64,000 nt of DNA from Cheiracanthium punctorium (lineage: Eukaryota; Arthropoda; Arachnida; Araneae; Cheiracanthiidae). A model generated the notes under the pieces. It saw only the letters and a program-made list of their open reading frames with translations. It was not told where the DNA came from and searched no databases. A program made the translations under genes and the position numbers. The stretch lies in the NCBI GenBank assembly GCA_038373885.1, contig JAWZYV010000760.1, positions 248,001 through 312,000 on the forward strand, written 5' to 3'. Below are positions 37,463-49,400 of the stretch, in pieces (within the stretch, counting starts at the first letter, position 1; each line of letters begins with the position of its first letter).

Positions 37463-37666
37463 TCAAACGTTATACGTGGCTATCTTCCAAAAAGTCGTTA
37501 ATCCATGTGCTATATGCTCTTTTAACATCCCTTCTACCTTTTTCCCAGTGTCCCTACTGCTTATTAAGCTGACTTTAACCTTTGAACAGGCCTCTGCCTT
37601 TAGAGAGTAAGATGCACTGAGAAGCAATAGAAATATTAAAATGCAGTGAGCAGATGACGCAAACAT
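37463..37666 (-). CDS. Hypothetical small secreted-protein-like frame or first exon
   Basis: An ATG at 37666 opens 67 codons. The first ~23 residues look like a signal peptide: a short polar start, the hydrophobic core ILIFLLLLSASYS, and Ala at a possible cleavage site (LKA/EA). A basic, polar segment follows with a Cys (ACSKVKVSLISSRDTGKK). Possible 5' splice sites lie inside (AAAG/GTTAAAG and AAAAAG/GTAGAA), so it could be the signal-peptide exon of a longer secreted protein. A TATA-like tttataaag lies ~30 bp upstream of the ATG, too close for a standard promoter. No family recognised; chance remains likely in such AT-rich DNA. Confidence 0.25.
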   Translation of the reverse strand: MFASSAHCILIFLLLLSASYSLKAEACSKVKVSLISSRDTGKKVEGMLKEHIAHGLTTFWKIATYNV

Positions 37667-40240
37667 TTTCTAAGCGAATTATCTTTATAAATTGAAAAAA
37701 ATATTTTTTTTTCAAGTATTTTTAAGACATGGGGAAACATCCAGTGGATATGATTATCAACTTCATAAAAATCATGCTGAAGAATAAATTAAATCCGCAT
37801 TACAAATAAAATTTTTTGTAACATCACAATTGCCTGGCGACTTATAATAATATCGTGAAAAAAGAAAATAGTTACAATTCTGAAACAGAGATCATTTGAA
37901 GAAACATTCTCTGGACTTTTCGGTGATAAAATGCAGTTTTCAAATGAAAATCGAATTTTCCGAAGCATAAAATGCCCGACAAATGGGTCATAAACTTGCC
38001 GAAATGTAAAATAACTAAACAAATAACAATATTATTAATATTTTTTAGCGATAGCTGTTTTTTGTTTTCAGTCATTGTGCCGGAAGTAATCCTAATAGTG
38101 CGACTATAGCAAACACATATCAAATCTTTCATATATATATGGGATTCTGGAGAATAAAACGCACCCAACAAACTTTTACGTCTAATTAAGATGAAGATAA
38201 ATGCATGACTCTTGAATAATGGTCTTTAATTTGAACTATAGTAGTCAAAATAATTTATTAAAAGATCCAAATATACCTTATTTATACTGTTCTACTTATA
38301 GGATGCTGAGGAAACATAGATTCAAGCACAAGTTTTCCCTTTTTCCAGATATCAAAAGAGCACGAATTGAACAATTTACAGAACTGCAAGGGACTATACG
38401 CAATTTCAAGTTGTGGTGACCATGGAATTTGTGTAAAATGTGCTGTAAAGCGGAAGATTAAGAACACCTGTTCATGTGCAAATGTTTTACTTGAATTCGT
38501 CATAGAGGTTTTTTTCAACATTCCTTGATCAATTTCAACTACTATCGTGCACTGCATTGCCCATTTCATTGACAGCTGCAGACGTATACACTTCTGAATT
38601 TATCAATTTTGGCTGCACTTTCAGTCCAAAAGAAGCTTGATTAATCAGATTTACACATCATAATACCAAACAAATATTTTAACTTCAAATGACATCAAAT
38701 TTAATGAAGTAGTTCCGTCAATTGCTTAAAAATTTAACTTTTAATTACAAACGGATCTTATTTGAAAAGCAACTGTCTTGTCCTTACTATGTTCCAAGTC
38801 TAAAATTAATTATTGTGCAATCATATAAAACATTTAAAGTACAACAATTGTATTTATTACATTTAAAATTATTTATCACAGAAGGTTGATTTTTATCGCT
38901 TAAAAATTTCTGTTATAATGCTCCACTCTAAATTATCCTGAGTTTTCACACCAGACGCTAAACTCATTTGGCTGCTACTTGCATACACTGCCTTGCCTCA
39001 TTATCGAAATCCCATCAATATACATCATAGGCGTTATTGTGTTTAATCAAGAGGATGAAACATGCACTTTTTTTTCTGTCCCATTTTGACACAAATGTCC
39101 TAATGAAAGGAATATTAAAGAATGAAAATCATATGCTTGAGGGGGAAGAACATGCATTTTAATTATACTTCCTAATGAAAGGAAATTAATTACACCCCTA
39201 AAATACATATAAAGCAAATTGATCTTTACCCCTATGTTCGTGTTATCCCCGTGGGGTGCATGTGATAAGAAAAGTGCTGATTAAGCAGCAATCTGAAGCT
39301 GTATGTAACGTAAAGTTTGCAGGATACTCTACATCATTAGATGACGCATTCTGAAAGATAGCTTCGCTGAGGAATTCCAATCCTTACTTACGCCAATTAA
39401 CCACTCTGCTTTTTATAAGCAAGTTTAGAAAAATTTTGTGCACATATATCTATGCATATGTATGTATGTATAAATGCTCGATTTTGTATTATTTTTATTT
39501 CACCAAACCTGCAAATTGTTTGGAAATAACTTTTTTTGTGTGTGTTTACAAAAAGAAAACACTCGAATGTAGTAATTTTTAATCTGTCTCTAGATCAAAC
39601 ATCATGCAATAAAAATATGTTTTACCAAATTTAATTTTCTTATAACAGTAAAATTATGTACTTTTACGGAAAAATGCTCTATTTAATTTAGTAAAATTAC
39701 TATTTAGAATAACTTAAAAAGGTAAGTGTAAAATTATATGTTATGTAGGTTCCCTCTTTTTAAATAAATTTACTATACATTTTTTTAAATGTACAGTAGT
39801 TGTGTGGAAATTCCGTCTTTTTTTTTTTTACTGCCGATTTGATAAACCGAATATTACAATAAAACATTATTTTTATGCTCATGTCTATAGATAAGAGGCG
39901 AAAGGCAAATTTCATTTTCAAGTCAAAAATGTGTTCATTTAAGAAATCTGTATCATAGGCTATATAATACTGCCTAAATATCGTAGGATGAAAGTGACAA
40001 AAGTTGTATTAACCGGAAATAATTTAAAATGAGATATCGAGTGCCTTCTCTTACCTATAAAACTGCTTAAAATGCAACTGTAAAATTAATCTTGCGATAA
40101 ATTCACTGAAAGACTATTAAAACATGAAAACATTATTCAACAATTCTGATTTTAACCGTAGAAAAGATTAATTCTAATCATGCAAATACAAACAATCTCT
40201 TGTGTTATACTAGACTTCCAGATAACCGAACTTTCGTAAC
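37667..40240. other. Non-coding AT-rich stretch
   Basis: Short frames near 37789-38569 show no domain or splice context. Nothing else recognised. Confidence 0.4.
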
Positions 40241-40510
40241 TCTTCTTTTTTAATAAATAACCCTAAATTTCGATTAAGTTCTAGGTTGTGACAGGCCAGA
40301 CGGCTGGTGGATCAGCAAAGTGGCGTCCCTAATACACGAGGATAAATTAATTTGCCTCGTATCGCGGAAATCTTTTAGGGTCAGCGGAGCACTCAATCGG
40401 AAGAAAGGGGATGCTGATGGCACATCATCTGTGTGGAAAGGGTGGCTTTGAAATCGGAATAATACATAATAAATTGGGCTCCTCGTTTCAGATTATATTC
40501 GGTGAATAAA
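40240..40510. other. GC-rich non-coding island, possible conserved/regulatory element or exon flank
   Basis: GC rises well above the background. A near-perfect 23-bp palindrome (cgagg-ataaattaatttg-cctcg) lies at about 40338-40360. The island ends in a splice-acceptor-like gctcctcgtttcag (40478-40491), followed by a frame (LYSVNKYLNIVDSTLFGG...) without a good donor. Regulatory DNA or an unrecognised exon are both possible. Confidence 0.25.
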
Positions 40511-40983
40511 TACTTGAATATTGTTGATTCCACACTATTTGGAGGTCATGAAGAAGTCAGCAGGTTGGGCTCTAAAGTATTGAGATTACAGGAAGTTAAA
40601 AAGTACATATACGGGATAGCAAGTTCTTTCTTTTTAAAAGTCTATTTTTCTAATATAATCACTCTAAATTATGATGTTAAAGAGGCTTTTTTAGGGGGGG
40701 GGCTCAATTATAAAAATGTAACGTTGTTAGTGATATTTTTATGACTAAATTTGGCAATATGCACATGTATCTAATCGAGACAAACACGTATGGTCACACT
40801 GGATTCAGGATGTATTTTACATGGATGAGAACCATGCCATTTAATTACTTTAGGAAAGTAAAAGTGGACAATTTACAGTAAAAATTTTAACAATTTTTTG
40901 TGGGGGAATCAAGTTCTTGCCGAATTTAAATATGAATTGAAAAATTCGGTAGTTGTTGAATCGAAATTTCAGCTCCGCTTTAA

Positions 40984-41356
40984 CCGTGTAGTTCGAAAAA
41001 CCATGTGATTTTTGTACATAAGTACAAATAAACTAATCGTGTAAGGCACTTCAAATTTTTTAGAATGTCTTTTTACAAGCTGTATTATATACTGCAATAA
41101 ACAACAAACCTGTTTCGATAGCAAAACTTTCAGAAAAAATATTAAAAATCGAAAATTCAGCAGGATAGGCCACTTTTCTAAACTTTTTGCCGTGCAATTC
41201 CATGAGGAAGAAGGCACTGTTGTTTCATTTATTGCGGTGTGTAACAGAGATTAGAAAGAATCACACTGAATTTTTTAGAGCCCCTGGTGCAATTAGCTTA
41301 TTCTGATTTGTGTACTTAGGCCGTGAGGGAAATTTTATTGTTTTCGAACTACACCC
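40984..41356 (+). mobile_element. TTAA-flanked MITE, copy 2
   Basis: TTAA at 40980-40983 and 41357-41360; ends ccgtgtagttcgaa... and ...ttcgaactacaccc. Same orientation as copy 1, with shared blocks atgtgatttttgtacat, gtacaaataaactaat, aggcacttcaaa, acaagct and ggtgcaattag. The centre differs from copy 1. Confidence 0.8.
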
Positions 41357-41443
41357 TTAATACATGGTTGGCACCCTGGGATAAGGTTTTCAACACATAC
41401 TTTCGAACATGTACTGAAATAAATATATTTATACGTTAATTAG

Positions 41444-41474
41444 AAAAAAATGTATATATATATATATATATATA
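41444..41474. repeat. (TA)n microsatellite
   Basis: About 26 bases of alternating TA after aaaaaatg. Confidence 0.85.
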
Positions 41475-42059
41475 TGCCACTTAATATTAACAGAACGATT
41501 AGAAACGAAGATTCTAAAAAATGTTTTTTAATTAATAAAAAATTACTTTATCCGAGGGTTTCAGATGTAGAATATGTTAATGTTAAAAAAAGGCAGACTT
41601 CATTTTTCATACTGATATTTAACTTCACATAACACAAGTTATGTTTAACATTTTCTGTTTTTTCAATGAGGTATTATATTTCAAATTTTTAAAATGAATT
41701 AAAGTTTTAATCATCGAAAGCTATGTCCTGTTGAGTATATGCAATTAAAATTAAATTTGCTTAAATTAAAGCATCATGTGTAACATTAATACAACGTAAA
41801 ACAAAAAAGAAATTGAATTTGAGATATTTCAAAGGTACTTGTCATAAATCACTGCTTATTTAATTAATGCTTTTTAAACAAAATATACAATATTTAGAAA
41901 TAGATAAAATTACCTTAGCCTTCAGAAAAAAAAAAAAAATCTGATGTGTCCAACACATGACTTCCTTGCACGTCTATTAAATCAAAAATGTTTTTTACGC
42001 ACTTCCTCTAAACTTATTTGTTTGAAAGATATAAAATATCAAGCTGAGTTCAATTTGAA

Positions 42060-43703
42060 AGATTTCTTTCTGACAATTTATTTGGCGATATTTCACCAAA
42101 AGCCGACAAACTTGAGATAGTTTGCGAGATTTTGGGGATAGCCAAAGTAGTCATTGACCACAGACTTTCAATGAATTGAATGCATCCATACACCTTAATG
42201 TATTTAAAGTCATTTGGCTCACCCTGTAAATAAATTCCCAGTCGATTGCTGTCAAAAAAGATATTGAAAACCGTTAGATATTATAATATAGTTCTAAATA
42301 CAAGAGTTCAAAATTCTACGGGTTAAAGTTTTAGAGTTATACAAAACACGAAATAATTTTTTGCGCCAAATTTGGCGATATTTCGGCGAAACTCGTCAAT
42401 GTCGACGACATTTGGCGAGATATTAAGCATGGACCAACAATAACAGATTATCGCCAAATTTGGCGATATTTCGCCAAAACTCGCCAAGAACGATGACAAA
42501 TGGCGATACTTTGGGCATGGACCAAATGACTGACTATCGCCAAATTTGGCGACATTTCGGCAAAACTCGCCAAGGTCGAGGACACACGGCGAGATCTTGG
42601 GCATGTACCAAACAATGACTGTCTACAATTGTATTATATTGAAGATGTCCATAGACATTAAAGTGCTGAAATTCTTTTCAGTGGACCTGTAAATAAACTC
42701 TCCAGTAGATTTTAACCAAAAATCGACATGCACAACTAGATGTTACAACAATCTTATATATGAAATTTCATAATAGTTTTTGAGATTTGAGAGTTAAATA
42801 TGCACACACGTACACAAAAAAGTCGCCAAGCTTGGCGACTTTTGGCATAGTACTTGAGGGAGGCACGTGACGGTGGTCGGAACATTAACTAACTTATGTG
42901 GTAGGACGGTATTGTGCTTGAAATGGATGAATCTCCTAAAATTGCCATTGACCGTAATGTATTGGAAATCTTTTGAGTGTTCCTGTAGCAGAACTGTAAA
43001 TGATAAACACACTTTTTTTAATGGAGAAATTCATTTTCAAACTCTTTACAGCATATATCACTTCTGAGTCGTTTGAAATAGCCCAATACCTCTAAAAAAC
43101 GCTTTGATGAATTTCGGCCCATAGAGCGTAATGTATTTCGAATCTTTTAGGCGGTTCTGTAGATAAACTATCCAGTCGAATGGAACCGAAAGGGGAGGTG
43201 CACAACTAGATGTTACAACTATCCAAAATATGAAGTTTCGACATTCTACGCCTAATAGTTTTTGAGATATGCGAGTTTAATGATTTTCGGCCCATAGAGC
43301 GTAATGTATTTCGAATCTTTTGGGCGGTCCTGTACATAAACTATTCATTCGATTGCGACCAAAAGGGGAGGTGCACAACTAGATCAAAGAACAATCCTAA
43401 ATATCAAATCTCAACATTCTACGACCCATAGTTTTTGAGATATGCGAGTTACATACATACGTACGTACGTACGTACGTACGTACAGACGGCATGGAAAAA
43501 CTGACCACAATAAACTCGCCGCTGGTCAAAATGAGTTGCAGACGCGTTAATATGATCGTGCATGCTAGCCTACGATGAGATGCATCGAAAAAATTTTTAA
43601 AATTCAATTTAGAGGTAGTCAAAATCGGTTTTTTTGTCGAAATTTGGCCCCCAAAATTTTTCGGGATCACATTACTTCCTTATACTACGTACAAGGAAGT
43701 AAT
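42060..43703. repeat. Unclassified compound repeat with internal tandem units and terminal hairpin
   Basis: Two unit types are present. About 42070-42610 holds ~85-bp repeats built on cgccaaatttggcgatattt and aaactcgccaa. About 42190-43450 holds five diverged copies of a longer unit (cataatgtatttcgaatctt-like; ctgtaaataaactctccag; cacaactagatgttacaa; tagtttttgagatatgcgag), the last two alike. An (ACGT)n tract follows (43450-43485). The element ends in an 11-bp perfect stem (43671-43681 with 43693-43703; attacttcctt). A 26-bp perfect palindrome lies at 42818-42843. No transposase. The superfamily is unknown to me; the left boundary is uncertain. Confidence 0.65.
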
Positions 43704-44560
43704 TAGCAATCATTACTTTAATTAAAATATTTCGAAATAATATGGCATAGCTCTTGCTTGCAAAAAATTCAACCTCAAGCTAGCAAAATTCTTTTACTTT
43801 CCGTTGGAATTAAACAAAATAGACTATTTTTAACTAAAAAATACCTTTATCACAATTGTAAACATTTTTACTGATGCTAGGAAAAAAAACCGCATCAAAT
43901 TATACCATAGAACACAATTTTCAAAAAATCTGCTAGTTAATTTTGTTTTTTATTAATATTATTTAATTAATGTGCTGGTTGTTTCTAGTCTTTATCATAA
44001 AAGTAATGTAGAATGGCAATTAATATTTATATGAAAATTAAGAAAGTTGTGTAAAATATATATATACACTCTTAAAAAAAGATCGATTATCAAGAAATCT
44101 CTTGGAATCAAGTATTCCATAAACCTTCTTATTATTATTACTAAAGAAAGTCAAGGATATCAATAGATGTGCGCTTGACTGTACTTTAATTTCTTTATAA
44201 AAGAATACACGGACGCCTTGTTTTCTATAGATTTCTTAGCAGTTAACCGATTTTTTAAAAAAGTGTATCCATGATTTGTTTTACTTTTTCAGCCGACATA
44301 TTAATATTTTTTTATTGCTATTTGTACATAAAAAGTACCTTTAGAAAACAAAATCACTTTAACCTGTTAATACTTAACGGAAATGTCTAACTATCATAAT
44401 TCATCAAATCGGACATATTTCTAAAAAAGAGAAAAATGCACATTGGAAAGTATAGACTATTCTTATTCCCACTTAATCACCGAGTAGTTTTGTACTTGCT
44501 ATGTAAGGCAAACTTCTGCTAATTTTAACTCTGTTTCCAAAACTTCATTTATTCTCCCCT
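43704..44560. other. Non-coding AT-rich stretch
   Basis: Nothing recognised. Confidence 0.4.
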
Positions 44561-44860
44561 TCAAAACTCTCCTCGCTATTTCCTCCCCAGTAATGTCAAA
44601 TGAAGAGCGCGACATTTCTGCTTTCTGTGGCCTTTATCGAAAATTTTTGGAGCCTGAATAATGCCATGTCAGCGTAAAATTATGCAGTCCTGGCTTTATA
44701 CCCGGGATCCTAGCCTTTTGTCTCGACGTCAGTTGGCATCAACAGACCATTTACCCCCAGCCAGATAAAGCCATTATGCAGCCTGGAGACAATGCTTTCG
44801 CTAGGAGTCATTGGGTCCGTTTTAAAATAGTCCTTTGAGCGGTTTGCTTCTTCATAATTG
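44560..44860. other. GC-rich non-coding island
   Basis: Sharp rise in GC and sequence complexity with no frame of coding character and no repeat structure. It is a candidate conserved non-coding element. A (TAAA)n run follows at about 44949-44972. Confidence 0.3.
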
Positions 44861-45610
44861 ATGCTTCGTGCTTATGGTGCATGGTGGCTGGAAGAGGCTT
44901 ATTTCCAGCAGTAAATTACTGAAGAAAAGATCAAGTATTCTTGGGTAAAAATAAATAAATAAATAAATAAAAGATCGGCTTTCTAATCTGAAAGTATTCG
45001 CCGTTTGGTAAGATAACAAAAGTTGAATCTGAGAACAAAAAGAGTTGTTCAGTTGAGAAGAGGGATAATGAAGTTTCATTTAAAGGCTAAATACACTAGG
45101 ATTTCATAAAGAACTGAAATGCTTCAGAAATATAAAGAGCAGAAACAGTAACCATGCATTTGTCCTCACAAAAAAGGGTATAGAAAAGCAAAGAATATAA
45201 ATACTGACGTGTACATAAGTTTCTCTAATCTAAATCTCAACAGACTTTAAAAATATATAATATTATTTCAGTTTTAATTAATATTTTCTAAGTTTGGCTT
45301 AAATTTTGTCTAAGAATTACGGGTTTAGATTCTTTTCAAACATATATTGAAAAATGAGAAATTTCAATGAAGTTACTGGTTAGCATTACTTTCACTTTCT
45401 ACATTTCTTTTTGAAAGCGTCAACAAAATTTACAAATAAATATAAAATAAACGAGACTCTTTTTTACATATCCCTTCAGCGAATTACAGTGATAGTGACG
45501 TTCATACCCACAAGCTAAATAATGAAATATTTAAACGACTGACACAAAGATATTTTTTAATTGTTATGTTGAGAACATTTAATATTCATTGCTGATTGCT
45601 TACGTTTTAA

Positions 45611-46007
45611 GGTTGTAGTTCGAAGAAAAAGAACTCAGTTTTTAGTCTTGGTGCACAAATTGAAATAAATTAATAGCACCAAGGTCTTCAAAAAATCCCA
45701 GATGGTTCTTCATAAGCTGCTTTACACACTGTAATAAGCGAAAAAGCTGGGCATTTTGTGAAAATTTCAGAAAAAAATCTTAAACATGGATCTGAGCTGC
45801 AAGATTTTTCGAAAAGTGACACATTTTGCGAAAATTTTCGATTTTTAAGAATTTTTCTAAAAGTTTTGAAACTGATGCAGGTTTATCGTTTATTTCAGTA
45901 TGTAGTACAGCTTGTAAAGAGACAGTTTCAAAATTTTGAAATGCTTGACATTATTAGTTTATTTGTACTTATGTACCAAAATCACATGATTTTTCCGAAG
46001 TACACCG
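45611..46007 (-). mobile_element. TTAA-flanked MITE, copy 3 (inverted)
   Basis: TTAA at 45607-45610, with a mutated TCAA at 46008-46011. Its right half (agtttatttgtacttatgta, accaaaatcacatgattttt) is the complement of the left half of copies 1 and 2. A 143-codon frame (45758-46189) runs through and out of the element but is a by-product of its A/T-rich composition. Confidence 0.75.
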
Positions 46008-46280
46008 TCAATTATCACATTATAAATTATTTTTGTAAAAGTAGAAATGTGAATTTTTTCAAAAATACGGAACTTCCTTCTCCATCTGTTACTCTTAAAA
46101 GAATCACCTTTAATGAAATCAAAAATATTTCGTCTCAATTCTTTAATCATCAATTTTTAGAATCTTTGATCGCTTTCTTGAAGATGTAATTACATAACAC
46201 ACAAATTTAATCAATTGCAAGCAAATACAATAACTTAAAATACGAATTAAATACATTTGCAATATATTTATTTGTGTTAC

Positions 46281-46455
46281 CTGTGCGCAACACTTCCTCT
46301 TCGGCGTGCACGTGGACCTTTCAGAATGTGTAGTAGGACACGGCGTTGGATGGTACTCAGTTCGTGCTCCCCACGCGGCAAATCAAGTTCATGGAGTTCA
46401 ATAATACGGTCACGTTCCTGTACTACTTGCATTATTTCTTGGTATTGCACTTTCA
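46281..46455 (-). CDS. Candidate internal exon encoding a coiled-coil plus basic segment
   Basis: On the minus strand 175 bases form one open frame of 57 codons with GC far above the AT-rich flanks. It ends GCGCACAG followed by GTAAC, a good 5' splice site. An upstream AG (ctcctcaaaag) can serve as acceptor, though its pyrimidine tract is weak and two other AGs are frame-compatible. The peptide begins KVQYQEIMQVVQERDRIIEL, strongly heptad-like and charged, and ends GPRARRRGSVAHR, a basic linker with an RRxS-type phosphorylation pattern. Coiled coil followed by a basic linker recalls the N-terminus of cGMP-dependent protein kinases, but that is a resemblance of layout only. The next stop follows immediately after the donor. 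Confidence 0.5.
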
Positions 46456-49400
46456 CTTTTGAGGAGTTTTTTTTATGTAGATTTGCAGTATATATTTGTA
46501 ATAATTTGAAGTTATTGTTAACTAACTATGTAAATTTGACATGAACACACATGTAACTGTAAATTTTAAGTGAACTACATTTAATAAATATTAATGAAAC
46601 TCATAATTTTATTCTTTGAAATAACATTTAATCAATTTTATCACATTAAATTCTTGATAAGAAAATATATTTCAAATTTATACTAATACAAATTTTATAT
46701 TTATATTTTTTACCTCATCTGTGGTGTAAAAGATCCCAAGTATAAATTTTCAGATTTTCTCTGTCATTTCCAAAGTTTTTACTTACTTATATATATGTCC
46801 AATGAAATGCTTGAGTTTAATTTTCGAAATGTTTTAATTTACTATCTAGATTTCTAATAAGGTTGACAGTTTTTTTTCAGTAAGGAAAAGCAATGAAAAA
46901 CAGTCTTTTTTAAGAAATGGTTAATTAATAAAAAGGTAGTGTTGATGTAAAATCAGTAATATTAAAATTTTGCTTTCTGTATTAATAAACGTAAGTAGTT
47001 TATTCTTATTTATTGATCGACCAATAATTCTGTCGACCAATAATTCTGTCACTATGCATATGTGTAGCAGCTTGAATTAAAAAAAAAATATTTCATCAAG
47101 AGCAATTTTTACCAAGGCAACTACATGAACACATTTGATTGGGTTTTCAGCATGTTAACATTGGAATTACTGCTGCTTGACCACCTTCCAGTTAATAAAG
47201 CCGGAAAAATTGTGTTTCTCTGTCTGCTTACCAGAGAAATAAAAATAATATATATATTTTTTTGTTTTGTGTGAATAAACGCCCGTTCTATAAACTCCTA
47301 GGCACTAATACAGTCATTTAAGGTACGTGTAATGCAATATGGAACCTGGAGATCTGGTTATATAAACAGAAATATTATAACTTGTATCCCGTGCAGCCAT
47401 ACAAGGGGATTGCACAAAGCCCAATAAGCAATTTTTCACGACTCTCTCGTTTCCGATTTTCTATTTACATAAATCTAAGGGGAAGGGGGAAGGACAAAGG
47501 CTCTTGAATGTACCCCAAATATTGAACAATGAAAAAAAGGAAATATTTTGCCTCTTTCCTTACTTTGGTATTAACTTTCGGAGTATAAGCGTAAGGAAAA
47601 GAGGGAATTTTTTTTGTTCCTGTAACGTAAACATCAGGGAACACTGCACGTAGAAAGAGACTACACATATTGTTAAAAATAAAATTAAAAACCAAGAAAA
47701 GTATTCATTTTTTTCTCATCGAAAGAAGTAAAAAACATATTCGTATTTTGTGTGTGATTGATTTAAGTCAATTCTGATATATGGTTACGCTGATCACTGG
47801 TTTACGTATTCTGGAATGTACTACTCCATAACAGATGTTAGCGTTAATACTCCATAAAGATGAAAAAATATGCTTAAAATACGTAGTAAAATTCCTAACA
47901 TTGAAGTTTTTCATAATTTTGAAAAAAAAAATCTGTTCTACATTAAAAGTTAAAAATCCTCCCATTCCTTGATTTTCAGCAATTTTTTATATTTTTAACT
48001 TCCAGGAATTGATCGATTAGGATAGAAAATTTCCGCAAAAATAATTTTACGTTATTAAATATTGTTCAAACGGTCCCTGCGAAGATTCTTTTAGGGTGAC
48101 AATGTAAATATTTCAATCTTTTATTAAAACACTAGTTCGATGAGATGTTTTAAAAAATATTAACTGTATTTATAGTTCCCTATATCGTAATATTTTATAA
48201 CCTGAACTTATTCTGCTTTCCTTGTGTATTTTACTGAAATTTCAACGCAAAATTATGCTGCAAATAAAAATTTTACCTTAAAACGTGGTCAACCAAACGT
48301 ACCACTTCAAGATAAAGAAATTGTTGATTCAGGAATAATGTGGAAAAGACCACTTTCCTTAACGTATGTCAGTATCTAGACGAAAAAATATAAGTGGATT
48401 TGTCATTAATTAAAAATTCAAAACATGAGTAATTTTCAACCATATAAAAGAATTTTTAGAATATATATTTATTCACGCATTATATATACCCGGTGTTTCA
48501 AACTTTTAATTCAGAAGGTCACATTTTAAACTGTTAATCGAAGCACTTTATCTTCAATCAAAAATTTTTTCTAATGAGATGCCGTAACTTTTAGCGTATA
48601 AAACTGATTGAGGCCATATATTAAAAATAAATTTCAAAAATCTAAATGCTGATATTGTACTACAAAAATTCATATTTGAAAAATGAAGTCCGACTTTTAA
48701 ATTCTAGTCTAAAAATAATTAATAAAAAACCTGTACATGTATAAATGTATGTAATATTTACTGAGCTATTTGACTTAATTTAACAATTATCACCAATGGT
48801 TAAAGCAAAATTCTTAAATGACAAAAATGTAAAGTACGAAGTGAAAGAAGTAATCACGACTATGGAAAACGAAAGAAGTATCATGCTAATAATTTAAATG
48901 CTAATATTTAAATCAATTAAGTTTCTGTTTAAATTCAAATAATTAGACAGTTGAACGGAAAATATCGATAACTTTTGTTTCTTTTTTTAAAGTTTTACAG
49001 ATAGAAATATGTATTTTTTACTTTTTATTGTCAAAATAAACCACTAGTATAACTATCTCAGCGCTCCAAATGATTTCATAACAGTAAGACACCTGATTCT
49101 GTTCGCATAAAGTTTGTAAAATATGTGTTTGACTATCGGTTGCATAATAGTATGAACTTAAATAACTGAACACTAAATGTTAATAGAATTAGTAAATATT
49201 CATAAAACCAACCTGGTGATGAAATGTGCTCAAATACAAACAAAAACAGCCTTACAATAACGTAAAAATTTATATGCAAGCTATCTGCTTTTTAATGATG
49301 TTAAAAAAAATATATTGATCTATGAAAGACCGGAATTTATTTTTCTAATCACAATTTTTGTTGGGCCCCAAATAGAATTTTGTTTTCTATATTTACGAAT

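Noticed and set aside
42323..42604. 93-codon minus-strand frame with periodic sequence
   Set aside because: Translation of the ~85-bp palindromic tandem repeat.
45758..46189. 143-codon open frame
   Set aside because: Lies mostly inside the TTAA-flanked MITE and is not shared as a frame by the other two copies.
48491..48737. Possible MITE (ccggtgtttcaaac... with ...cctgtacatg)
   Set aside because: End similarity is only about ten bases, and no clean TA duplication or continuing inverted repeat could be found.
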